DNA of 64,000 bases from Gammaproteobacteria bacterium (GTDB taxonomy: Bacteria > Pseudomonadota > Gammaproteobacteria > Steroidobacterales > Steroidobacteraceae): contig JAQGOE010000019.1 in assembly GCA_028293725.1 (NCBI GenBank), positions 1 through 64,000 on the forward strand. The letters run 5' to 3'. Below the pieces are notes generated by a model that saw only the letters and a list, made by a program, of their open reading frames with translations, had not been told where the DNA came from and made no database searches. A program made the position numbers and the translations under genes. Of the stretch, positions 28,209 to 36,671 are shown one piece after another; the first letter of the stretch is position 1; each line of letters opens with the position of its first letter.

Positions 28209-29078
28209 TCATGCCCGCCGGTACACGGTCTTGCCGATCGGGATGTAGCTCTCTGACACTTTGAAGAGGCTCTCGGAATGGCCGAGGAATAGCAGGTTAC
28301 CGGGGCGCTGCAGTTGCGCGATGCGGGAGAACAACTCGCGCTGGGTGTCCTTGTCGAAATAGATCACGACGTTCCTGCAGAAGATGGCGTCCAGTGGACC
28401 CTTCATCGGCAGGGGGTGCATGAGGTTGAGCTGCTTGAAGGTAATGAGTGACGTGAGTTCCGGCTTGACCTCGAAGGTTGCGCCTTCGCGTCCGCCGCGC
28501 CGTTCTGCAAAAAAACGTGAAAGTCGTTGCGGGCCGAGGGGACGCACGCGCTCGGCGGCGTAAATGCCACGCTGCGCTTTGGCCAACACGTCCGAATCGA
28601 GGTCGGTCGCCAGGATCTTCACATCCCAGGTGCGCAGATCGGGGATCGATTCGATCACGGTGATGGCGAGCGAGTAAGCCTCCTCCCCGGTCGAGCAGCC
28701 CGCGGACCAGATGCGCACCCGGCGTGATGCGGTGCGATTTGCCACCATGGGCTGCAACACCTGGTCGCGCAGATACTCGAAATGATGCGACTCGCGGAAG
28801 AACGAGGTGAGATTCGTGGTGATGGCATTGCAAAACTCGCCGATCTCGCGGCCGCCATCACTGGCCAGCAGGTCGCGGTATTCGGCGAAGGTGCGCAGGT
28901 GCAGCACGCGAAGGCGCCGCGCCAGCCGTCCGTACACGAGCTCCCGCTTCTGATCCGAGAGATTGATGCCCGTGATCTCTTTGACCAGCTTGCGCAAAGC
29001 CTCGAAATCATCGTTGCCAAAGTCGAACTCACGCACCCTGGGGGCCGAAAGCGCTTCGCGGAGCTGGTTGGATATCAT
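28209..29078 (-). CDS. cheR: Chemotaxis protein methyltransferase CheR
   Basis: CheR methylates receptor glutamates with S-adenosylmethionine. The 289-residue enzyme has the N-terminal helical domain (GINLSDQKRELVYGRLARRL) and the SAM-binding fold with IWSAGCSTGEEAYSLAI and IFCRNVVIYFDKDTQ. The two MCPs encoded upstream end in xWxxF, the known CheR-tether pentapeptide pattern. Confidence 0.96.
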   Translation of the reverse strand: MISNQLREALSAPRVREFDFGNDDFEALRKLVKEITGINLSDQKRELVYGRLARRLRVLHLRTFAEYRDLLASDGGREIGEFCNAITTNLTSFFRESHHFEYLRDQVLQPMVANRTASRRVRIWSAGCSTGEEAYSLAITVIESIPDLRTWDVKILATDLDSDVLAKAQRGIYAAERVRPLGPQRLSRFFAERRGGREGATFEVKPELTSLITFKQLNLMHPLPMKGPLDAIFCRNVVIYFDKDTQRELFSRIAQLQRPGNLLFLGHSESLFKVSESYIPIGKTVYRRA

Positions 29079-29090
29079 GGCGCAGACCTG

Positions 29091-29717
29091 TCAGAACAAC
29101 TCAACGCTGCCCTCGTTGGCATGCAGCGCGGGAACCGTGGTGCGCCCTCCGGTGCCAGGCAACAGCAGGTTGAAGAGAATCCGATGCGAGTCCGAGGTAA
29201 AGCGGGCACGCAGGTTCTCGAGCAGCACCTGCCAGTTGTGCGGATGGCCCGCCAGCGGGCGGCCCGCCATGTCCGTGGGCACGTCGCTGAACGCCAGGGT
29301 CGCCAGGAGATTGCGCACCTGGGTGAGCTGTTGTGTCAGGCGATCGTGAAACTGCAGGTTCTCGATGCAGACCGCGACCTCCCGCGCCAGTTGCGCGCGG
29401 TGGGCCTGGATATCGTTGTCACCGGGCCTGCCTTGCACGAGCTGCGCCATGCGCGCCAGCGCGCCGCTGAGCTCCTCCACGGGTCCGTTCGATTCGTGCA
29501 GACACAGCTCGATCAGCGCTGCGGCGGCTTCTACCGGGGTCGCCGGCTCGGCTCGGGTGTGCAGTGCGCGGAGCTTGGTGGTTACACCGGTATCGACCGG
29601 GGCTCGTCCGGGGCGGTCATCATGCGATGCAGCATGGTGGGGTTGAGAAGGCACGTCGACCTTTTTCCTTTTATCGGCCGGAGCGTCTCGACGCGGAACG
29701 TCTGTATGTCGCTTCAT
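29091..29717 (-). CDS. CheZ-like chemotaxis-associated helical protein
   Basis: From the ATG at 29717 the product has 208 residues: a charged, disordered N-terminus (1-60) and a helical C-terminal half. The helix LQFHDRLTQQLTQVRNLL contains D125-x-x-x-Q129, the same spacing as the CheZ phosphatase motif (QDLTGQ in the window's own CheZ). The tail ends GSVELF, similar to the CheD tail. It lies 12 bp upstream of cheR. It could be a second CheY-P phosphatase or an adaptor; no family was confirmed. A longer upstream frame is Arg/Pro-rich and unlikely. Confidence 0.55.
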   Translation of the reverse strand: MKRHTDVPRRDAPADKRKKVDVPSQPHHAASHDDRPGRAPVDTGVTTKLRALHTRAEPATPVEAAAALIELCLHESNGPVEELSGALARMAQLVQGRPGDNDIQAHRAQLAREVAVCIENLQFHDRLTQQLTQVRNLLATLAFSDVPTDMAGRPLAGHPHNWQVLLENLRARFTSDSHRILFNLLLPGTGGRTTVPALHANEGSVELF

Positions 29718-29779
29718 TTTCTGCGGGTCACCTTCGGCAGCTACTGTCCTTCGCGTTCTCCTCCGTGCGCGTCGGGAAG

Positions 29780-29807
29780 CCCGGCGCGGACGTGCAGCCG
29801 CGCCGGG
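29780..29807 (-). terminator. Perfect 10-bp GC hairpin downstream of the small exported protein gene
   Basis: CCCGGCGCGG and CCGCGCCGGG pair across an 8-base loop in the 128-bp gap between 29717 and 29846. No T-run follows on the minus strand, so it may attenuate, stabilise mRNA ends, or do neither. Confidence 0.35.
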
Positions 29808-29845
29808 GAACGTAGTTAGGACTGCAACTGTGGCAGCTTCAAACC

Positions 29846-30178
29846 TCAGCCGCTCTTCGACTTGAAGGTGCGGACCTGTTCGTTGAACTTGCCGGCCACC
29901 TTCGTGAGCGTGTCCACGGCCAGGTTGTGCATCTTCTCCTGGTCGCCGGCGCTCAGGCGATTCTGCTTCGCCTCGAACTCCAGGCACTTGAGGTAGGTGT
30001 CGACGTCGCCGTTGTATTCCTTCAACGTCTGCATCGCGGTGACCATTTCCTGCTCGCTCGCGGTTTTGCCGTCGGGAATTTTGCTCGGTGCCGGTGGCAG
30101 TACGCAGTCCGCGTGAGCCGCGAGACTCACGGAATAAGCGACGGCCAGGGCGAGCAGCATCCTCTTTGCGGATTTCAT
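29846..30178 (-). CDS. Small exported protein of unknown function
   Basis: A 110-residue precursor with a clear Sec signal peptide (MKSAKRMLLALAVAYSVSLA, cleavage near AHA at residue 23). The mature part is about 87 residues, helical and charged, with two cysteines (ADCVLPPAP and YLKCLEFEAK) that could form a disulphide. It lies in the minus-strand chemotaxis run, after the CheY-like gene. A longer upstream frame is rejected because it would bury the signal peptide. I do not recognise a function. Confidence 0.75.
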   Translation of the reverse strand: MKSAKRMLLALAVAYSVSLAAHADCVLPPAPSKIPDGKTASEQEMVTAMQTLKEYNGDVDTYLKCLEFEAKQNRLSAGDQEKMHNLAVDTLTKVAGKFNEQVRTFKSKSG

Positions 30179-30222
30179 GACATGTCCTCTGTGTAGTGAT
30201 TGAAAATAGAAAACGAAACAGG

Positions 30223-30585
30223 CTAGCCGAGCACTTTGGCGACGGTCGCCAGCAGCCTCTCGGGGTTGAAGGGTTTCACAAGCCAACCAGTCGCCCCCGC
30301 CGCCTTCCCTTGTTGCTTGCGCTCAGTCGTCGCTTCTGTCGTCAACACCAGGAGTGGCACGTACTTGTAGCTTGCGCGATTGCGCAACTCGCGCACCAAC
30401 GTGATGCCGTCCATGTTCGGCATATTCACATCGGTGATCACGAGATCGAACTTCGTCCTTTCGGCGATCTCCAGGGCCTGGCAGCCATCGATGGCCTGCT
30501 CTACCTGGTGACCCGCGCCGGCGAGCGTAATGCCCACCATCTGGCGCATCGCCGCCGAGTCATCTACCGCTAGTATCCGGGCCAT
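30223..30585 (-). CDS. CheY-like single-domain response regulator
   Basis: A 120-residue receiver: VDDSAAMRQMV at the start, phospho-acceptor Asp52 in ITDVNMPNMDG, LTTEA with the conserved Thr, and the Lys in VKPFNPE. GGAGAG precedes the ATG at 30585. It is distinct from the CheY at 42840 and resembles PilG/CheY-type regulators linked to a chemosensory array. It follows the two MCP genes and so may be the output or adaptation-side regulator of that array. Confidence 0.9.
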   Translation of the reverse strand: MARILAVDDSAAMRQMVGITLAGAGHQVEQAIDGCQALEIAERTKFDLVITDVNMPNMDGITLVRELRNRASYKYVPLLVLTTEATTERKQQGKAAGATGWLVKPFNPERLLATVAKVLG

Positions 30586-30616
30586 CGCCGCTCTCCGTTG
30601 ATTGTCCCGATCATTT

Positions 30617-33295
30617 TTAGAACTCCCGCCAGTCGGTATCGGCGCCGTTGCCGGTCGCACGGGCGACCGCTTGGCGCGCGGGTGACAGCGCCACATCCGC
30701 TACCGCCGTGGCGGCACCGGACTTGCCCGCTTTGCCCGCCCAGGGGCGAGGGCCCCCCCGACGGTCCGCACGTACAGACGTGTCCGCGCGGGATTTCGCT
30801 GTCGCCGCACTGGCGCGGACGGCAGCGTTGTTGCTTGTTGAATTGAGGGCGGCCTCGGCGATCCGGTAGCGCGCCAGCATCTCGTTGAGTCCGCGCACCT
30901 GCTCGGCCATGGCCTGGGAAGCTGCGGTCGCTTCTTCGACGAGGGCGGCGTTCTGCTGAGTCAGCTCGTCCATCTGCATGACGGCACGGTTGACCTGCTC
31001 GATGCCCGAAGACTGCTCGCGTGAGGCGGCGGCGATTTCGGCGACGATGTCGGAGACCTTCTTCACCGAGGCCACGATCTTCTCGAGGGTCTGACCGGAC
31101 TGGGTGACGAGCACCGAGCCGTCCTCGACCTTCTTGACCGAGTCCTGGATGAGCTCTTTGATCTCTTTTGCTGCCGTGGCCGAGCGGCCCGCGAGGCTGC
31201 GGACCTCGCTGGCGACGACCGCGAAGCCGCGGCCCTGCTCGCCCGCCCGGGCGGCTTCCACCGCGGCGTTCAGGGCGAGAAGGTTGGTCTGGAACGCGAT
31301 GTCGTCGATGACACCGATGATGTCGGCGATCTTCTTCGACGCGTCGTTGATATCCGCCATCGCCTTGACGGCCTGGCTGACCACCGAGCCGCCTTTCTCC
31401 GCCTGGTCGCGCGCAGCCATGGCGAGCTGGTTCGCCTGGCCGGCGTTGTCGGCGTTCTGCTTGACGGTGGTCGTCATCTCCTCCATCGAGGAGGCTGTTT
31501 CCTCCAGCGACGAGGACTGCTCTTCGGTGCGCTGTGAGAGATTGGCGTTACCCGAGGAAATTTCGTCGGCGCCGCGATGCACCTCGGCAGCCACGAGCTT
31601 CACCTTCGAGACGACCTCGGCCATGTTGTCGGCGAGCTGGTTGACGCCACGGCTCATCGCTTCGAAGAAGGCCGTTTTGCCGGAGAGGTCGATACGCTTG
31701 GTCAGGTCGCCACCCACAACGGCGGCGAGCATGTTTTGCATCTCCTTCTCGACGGCGACTTCCTGCGTGCGGTCCGTCCACTCGACGACCGTACCGATGC
31801 GTTCGCCCTTGTCGTTGCGGACCGGGTTGGCAACGGTGCGGAACGTGCAGGCGCCGAGTACGCGCTCGTGCATGTCGGAACCGGTAAGGTTGTCGAGCGC
31901 GCGGCGCATGTTGTTCGGGTCGATCGACAGCACCTCCATGCTCTGCCCACGTAGCCGGCCCGCATCGAAATTCGGCAGTGTCTTGCGGATCTCGTGCTGA
32001 TTGCGCGCGAACATCGCCTGCGCGGTGTCGTTGATATAGATGACCTGGTACTGGGCGTCCGAGAGCACCACGCTCGTGGAGACCTTGTCCAGCGCCTGGC
32101 GGATGCGTGAGTTCTCAGCCGCGAAGGCACGCTCTGTCTCGATCTGCGTGCGCAGCTTGCCCTGCATCTCATCGATTGCCTGCAGCACCTGTCCGGCCTC
32201 GTCGGTGCCACCGCGCTCGATCTGATTGTCGTACTTGCCGGCCGAGATGTTGCCGAACACCGCAACGGCGTGGGCCAGCGGGGCGGACAGCGAACGGGTA
32301 ATCAACCAGGAGAGCGCCAGCGCGAAGGCGAGGGCGAGGGCGGTGATGCCCGCTGTCAGGTTGCGCCAGGTCGTCACTTCCGAGAGGCGCTGCTGGACGG
32401 CGGCGTTCATCGCGCTGTAGCTGACGTCGGAGAGCTGTTGCAACGAAGAGGTGATCTCACGAGTCGCGCTATAAACTTCCGCGGTCGTGATCTCCATTTT
32501 CTGCGTGTCGAGAATCTTTTCCTTCACGGTGCCGTAAGCCGAATTGAAGGCGTTCCGGGCCGATTCCACCGCCGGCCGCACCTTCGCTTTGGCGTCCTCG
32601 GAGGCGCGATCGAGGTCCCGGGCCACGGAGTCGAAGTGTTCGATGAACTCATCGTGATACAGGCCCAGGGCCATGCGGTCGTCGCCGCCGAGATAGCCCT
32701 TGATGCTGGCGCGCGTCGCGTACCAGCGGATGTTGCCCGAGGCGATCAGGGCGCTAGGCACGTTGCGCGTGGCGATCTGAATGAGAACCGCCGTTTCCGA
32801 GGACGGATCGACGTTCAGTCCCGAGCGCGCCGCGATCGTCTCACTCAATTTGAAGATGCGGTCGATGAGCGCGTTGTGGCGTGCGACAGCCTCATCCGGC
32901 GAGAGCTTCGGACCCTCGGCCTTGAGACGCTCCCAGTCCGTCTTGATGGTCTGCCAGGATTCGGACACCTTGAACTTGGAGCCCACCTTGGCATCGCTCG
33001 AATCGACGGCCGCCACGAGCTTATCCATCTCGCTCTCGGAGGTGCTCACCTCGTCACGCCGCGCCGCATCGCCTGTCAACAGCGCGAATAGGCGGCTGCG
33101 ATGGTTGGAAGCTTCCGCGAGTACCGCGCCCACGGACTGCACGTAGCGGGCACCCTCAATCTCATCCGACGCCAGCGCCACCTGTGCGTTGGCACCACCC
33201 AGATAGAAGACTCCCAGCAGCGCAGTCGGCACGGCCATCGCCACAACGAGCAATGCCAGCTTCTGCCAGAGCTTCAAGCGATTCAGGAACTGCAT
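30617..33295 (-). CDS. Methyl-accepting chemotaxis protein with PAS and HAMP, copy 1
   Basis: This 892-residue receptor has TM1 (about 11-32), a helical periplasmic sensor (33-312), TM2 (about 313-334), HAMP (to about 392), PAS (about 395-515), a HAMP-like helix pair, and the signalling hairpin with tip [20 protein letters not shown]. It ends DWREF, matching the xWxxF CheR/CheB tether. I chose [13 protein letters not shown] at 33295 because the longer frame adds residues before TM1. It is paralogous to the next gene along most of its length. Confidence 0.93.
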   Translation of the reverse strand: MQFLNRLKLWQKLALLVVAMAVPTALLGVFYLGGANAQVALASDEIEGARYVQSVGAVLAEASNHRSRLFALLTGDAARRDEVSTSESEMDKLVAAVDSSDAKVGSKFKVSESWQTIKTDWERLKAEGPKLSPDEAVARHNALIDRIFKLSETIAARSGLNVDPSSETAVLIQIATRNVPSALIASGNIRWYATRASIKGYLGGDDRMALGLYHDEFIEHFDSVARDLDRASEDAKAKVRPAVESARNAFNSAYGTVKEKILDTQKMEITTAEVYSATREITSSLQQLSDVSYSAMNAAVQQRLSEVTTWRNLTAGITALALAFALALSWLITRSLSAPLAHAVAVFGNISAGKYDNQIERGGTDEAGQVLQAIDEMQGKLRTQIETERAFAAENSRIRQALDKVSTSVVLSDAQYQVIYINDTAQAMFARNQHEIRKTLPNFDAGRLRGQSMEVLSIDPNNMRRALDNLTGSDMHERVLGACTFRTVANPVRNDKGERIGTVVEWTDRTQEVAVEKEMQNMLAAVVGGDLTKRIDLSGKTAFFEAMSRGVNQLADNMAEVVSKVKLVAAEVHRGADEISSGNANLSQRTEEQSSSLEETASSMEEMTTTVKQNADNAGQANQLAMAARDQAEKGGSVVSQAVKAMADINDASKKIADIIGVIDDIAFQTNLLALNAAVEAARAGEQGRGFAVVASEVRSLAGRSATAAKEIKELIQDSVKKVEDGSVLVTQSGQTLEKIVASVKKVSDIVAEIAAASREQSSGIEQVNRAVMQMDELTQQNAALVEEATAASQAMAEQVRGLNEMLARYRIAEAALNSTSNNAAVRASAATAKSRADTSVRADRRGGPRPWAGKAGKSGAATAVADVALSPARQAVARATGNGADTDWREF

Positions 33296-33324
33296 GACCT
33301 TCAATCCTTGTTGTACCGACCTGA

Positions 33325-36054
33325 TCAGAATTCCTGCCACTCGCTGCTGTCCTTGCCGGCTTCGGCACGGACGGGCACGCGGGGGGCGGAGGCAACAGCC
33401 GCTTCAGGTCGGGGCGCGGCTGGCGCTGGTTTACGATTCGCCTGATTAACCCAGGGACGAGTGGCTTTGCGGCGCTCGGCGCGCGAAGTTGCGCCGGATG
33501 TCGCTAGCTTCTTTTCGGCTGAGGCGTCTTTTACTGGAGCGGTGTCGCTCGTGACGGCCGAGCTGTGGACGGTAGCGTAGGCCGTACCGTTATTTCCCGT
33601 CGGGACACCGGTGAAATCGTAACGAGCCATCATCTCGTTGAGGCCGCCGGCTTCTGTGGTCATTGCCTGGGAAGCGGCGGTCGCCTGCTCGACGAGCGCG
33701 GCGTTCTGTTGTGTCAGCTCGTCCATCTGCATGACAGCGCGGCCGACCTGCTCGATGCCGAGCGATTGCTCGCGCGAGGCGGCAGCGATCTCGGCGACGA
33801 TGTCGGACACCTTCTTCACGGAGACGACGATCTGCTCCAGCGTCTGACCGGACTGGGTCACGAGCACCGAGCCGTCGGACACCTTCTTGACGCTGTCCTG
33901 GATGAGGTCTTTGATCTCTTTCGCGGCGGTCGCCGAGCGGCCGGCCAGATTCCTGACTTCCGACGCCACGACCGCGAAGCCGCGGCCCTGTTCTCCGGCG
34001 CGCGCTGCTTCGACCGCCGCATTGAGCGCGAGGAGATTCGTCTGGAAGGCGATCTCGTCAATCACACTGATGATGTCCGCGATCTTGCGGGCCGAGTCGT
34101 TGATACCCGACATCGCCTGCACGGCTTTGCCGACCACCATGCCACCTTGCTCGGCCTGGTCACGCGCGGCGAGGGCGAGTTGATTCGCCTGGCCGGCGTT
34201 GTCGGCATTTTGTTTGACCGTCGTGGTCATCTCTTCCATTGACGATGCGGTCTCTTCGAGCGAGGCCGCCTGTTCTTCCGTGCGCAGCGACAGGTTGGAG
34301 TTGCCCGCGGAGATTTCCTGCGCACCGCGATGAATTTCCACCGCCGCGCTCTTCACCATCGACACGGTCGCGGTGATGTTGTCGGCGAGCTGGTTGATGC
34401 CGCGGCTCATGGCCTCGAAGAAGCCGTTCTTGCCGGCCAGGTCGATGCGCTTGCCGAGGTTGCCGCCGTTGACAGCGGCGAGCATGGTCTGCAGCTCCTT
34501 CTCGACACGCACTTCCTGCGTGCGCTGTGACCATTCCATCACGGTGCCGAGCCGCTCGCCCCGGTCGCCAATGACGGGATTCGTCACGGTGCGGAAGGTG
34601 AATTCACCCAGCACCCGCTCCTGTACGTCGGCGCCCGCCAGGTTGTCGAGCAGGCGGCGCTGGCTCGTCGGGTCGGCTGATAGGGACTCGAGGCCGGAGC
34701 CACGTAGGCGGGTCGCGTCGAAGTTAGGCAGCGAGGTGCGGATTTCCTGCGCATTGCGTGTGAAGCTCGCCTGCGCAATCTCGTTCACATAGATGATCTG
34801 GTGCTTCTCGTCCGCGAGCACCACACTCGTCGAAGCTTTGTCGAGCGCCTGCCGGATGCGGGTATTCTCCGCCGCAACCGAGCGCTCGGTCTCGATCTGG
34901 GTACGCAGCTTGCCCTGCATCTCATCGAGGGCTCGCAACACCTGGCCGGCCTCATCGTTGGAGCTGGTGTCGATCTTGCTGTCGTAGTGGCCCGAGGAGA
35001 TGCTGCCGAATACCGTTATGGCCTGTGTGAGCGGCTGCGTCAGGGAGCGGGTAACCATCCACGCGAGCGCCAGTGCGAACGCCAGCATGAGGAAACTGAT
35101 TCCGGCGGAGATATTCCGATGTAAGGCCAGGTCCGTCACACGTTGCTGCAGCGACTTGACAGTTGCCTCGAAGCTCGCGGCGGAGAGTTTCTTGACAGCG
35201 CGATTCGTGGCGACCCCGGCGTCGTATAACTCTGCTCCGGTCACTGACATGGTGGCCGCAGCGATGAGTTTCGCCTGTACGACCGAGTCGTATTCAGCGG
35301 CTGTTGACACCGCGGCATCGAAGGAAGGGCGTAGCTCGGCCTGCGCGTCCGCCGGCAACTGTTCCAGGGCGGTCCGGGCTTGCTCGATTTCAGCATGGAA
35401 ACGGTCGCGATAGATCTGGATCCCCATGCGATCGTCGCCGCCCAGGTAGCCCTTGGAGGCCGCCTTCACGGCAAAACGGCGCATGTTGCCCGCGTAAATC
35501 AACGCCTTCGGTGTGTCATCGGACGCCATGTGAATGAGCGCGTGCGTTTTCACCTCTGGATCGAGCAAAGTCTTCGAGCGCCCGCCCACGAGTTGCATCA
35601 ACTGCTGCAGGTGATCGGTGAGAGCCACGTTCGCGGCGTCGCTCTCCGCTACGGACTGTGTGAGGGCCTTGGACTTCAGTGCCGCCCATTCGGCCTTTAC
35701 GCTCTGCCAGGCATCCGACACGCCAAGCTGTTTGCCGAGGTCGGCGTTCAGCGTGTCCATGGCGGAAATCTGCTTCTCAACCTCTTCCTGCTGCGCGACG
35801 ACGTCGCCGCGGCGCGCGGCGTCACCGCTCAGAAAGACGAACGCGCGGCTGCGGTGAGTGAGGATCTCTCCCTCCACGGCACTCAAACCCTGCAGATAGC
35901 GCGCGCCTTCCAGCTCATCACGGGCTTGGCTCACCTGCGTTTCGGCGAGACGCAGGTAGAAGAAGCCAACCAGCGCGGCAGGAATGGCCATCGCGAGGAC
36001 GAGCCATCCGAGTTTCTGCCAGAGCTTCAGGCGGTTGAGGACTTGAGTGATCAT
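33325..36054 (-). CDS. Methyl-accepting chemotaxis protein with PAS and HAMP, copy 2
   Basis: A 909-residue receptor with the same plan as its downstream neighbour: [20 protein letters not shown] with TM1, helical periplasmic domain ([17 protein letters not shown], compare [17 protein letters not shown] in copy 1), TM2 near 315-335, HAMP, PAS and a conserved signalling tip. It ends EWQEF. It lies 17 bp after cheW. The pair probably arose by tandem duplication; the periplasmic domains have diverged more than the cytoplasmic parts. Confidence 0.93.
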   Translation of the reverse strand: MITQVLNRLKLWQKLGWLVLAMAIPAALVGFFYLRLAETQVSQARDELEGARYLQGLSAVEGEILTHRSRAFVFLSGDAARRGDVVAQQEEVEKQISAMDTLNADLGKQLGVSDAWQSVKAEWAALKSKALTQSVAESDAANVALTDHLQQLMQLVGGRSKTLLDPEVKTHALIHMASDDTPKALIYAGNMRRFAVKAASKGYLGGDDRMGIQIYRDRFHAEIEQARTALEQLPADAQAELRPSFDAAVSTAAEYDSVVQAKLIAAATMSVTGAELYDAGVATNRAVKKLSAASFEATVKSLQQRVTDLALHRNISAGISFLMLAFALALAWMVTRSLTQPLTQAITVFGSISSGHYDSKIDTSSNDEAGQVLRALDEMQGKLRTQIETERSVAAENTRIRQALDKASTSVVLADEKHQIIYVNEIAQASFTRNAQEIRTSLPNFDATRLRGSGLESLSADPTSQRRLLDNLAGADVQERVLGEFTFRTVTNPVIGDRGERLGTVMEWSQRTQEVRVEKELQTMLAAVNGGNLGKRIDLAGKNGFFEAMSRGINQLADNITATVSMVKSAAVEIHRGAQEISAGNSNLSLRTEEQAASLEETASSMEEMTTTVKQNADNAGQANQLALAARDQAEQGGMVVGKAVQAMSGINDSARKIADIISVIDEIAFQTNLLALNAAVEAARAGEQGRGFAVVASEVRNLAGRSATAAKEIKDLIQDSVKKVSDGSVLVTQSGQTLEQIVVSVKKVSDIVAEIAAASREQSLGIEQVGRAVMQMDELTQQNAALVEQATAASQAMTTEAGGLNEMMARYDFTGVPTGNNGTAYATVHSSAVTSDTAPVKDASAEKKLATSGATSRAERRKATRPWVNQANRKPAPAAPRPEAAVASAPRVPVRAEAGKDSSEWQEF

Positions 36055-36070
36055 CAGTATTGACCTGCGG

Positions 36071-36607
36071 TCAGGCAGCGGCGCCCGCGACCAGTGAAGT
36101 CTCTCCCTGAGATAGGTTTCCTGAGAACTGAGCCATGTCGGTCGCGATCAGGCGATCGATGTCGAGCAACACGACCATGCGGTCGGAGACCGAGACGAGG
36201 CCACGGATGTAGTCGGTCGCGGCGCGCGAGCCGAGCTCCGGAGCGGGCTTCACTTCGGCGGTGTTGACATCGACCACGTCCGAGACGCCATCGACGACCA
36301 CACCGAAATCACGCCGTCCGGCGGCCGAGAGCACCGACACGACAATGATCACCGTGATCGCGGTGTATTCCGCGCGATCGAGGGCGAACCGCATCCGCAG
36401 GTCGACTATCGGGACGATGGAGCCACGCAGATTCAGCACGCCGAGAACATGCGACGGGGCGTGCGGGATCTTGGTCACTGCAGACCATCCACGGATTTCC
36501 TGCACGCGCAGAATATCGACGCCATACGTCTCGTTGCCGAGTACAAAAGTCAGCACCTGGTGCGAGCCGGCGCCGGCCTGCTCCGGTTTCACCGCGTTGG
36601 TAGACAT
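36071..36607 (-). CDS. cheW: Chemotaxis coupling protein CheW
   Basis: CheW couples receptors to CheA. The 178-residue protein has the CheW fold: [40 protein letters not shown] and [14 protein letters not shown]. It sits between cheA and the two MCP genes, with 64 bp to cheA, as expected for one signalling array. Confidence 0.96.
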   Translation of the reverse strand: MSTNAVKPEQAGAGSHQVLTFVLGNETYGVDILRVQEIRGWSAVTKIPHAPSHVLGVLNLRGSIVPIVDLRMRFALDRAEYTAITVIIVVSVLSAAGRRDFGVVVDGVSDVVDVNTAEVKPAPELGSRAATDYIRGLVSVSDRMVVLLDIDRLIATDMAQFSGNLSQGETSLVAGAAA

Positions 36608-36671
36608 TGAATGAGTGCCTCGAAAGTTGTCATTTGGACTGGCCCAATGGGGACGTGTGACTCTTGATGGT

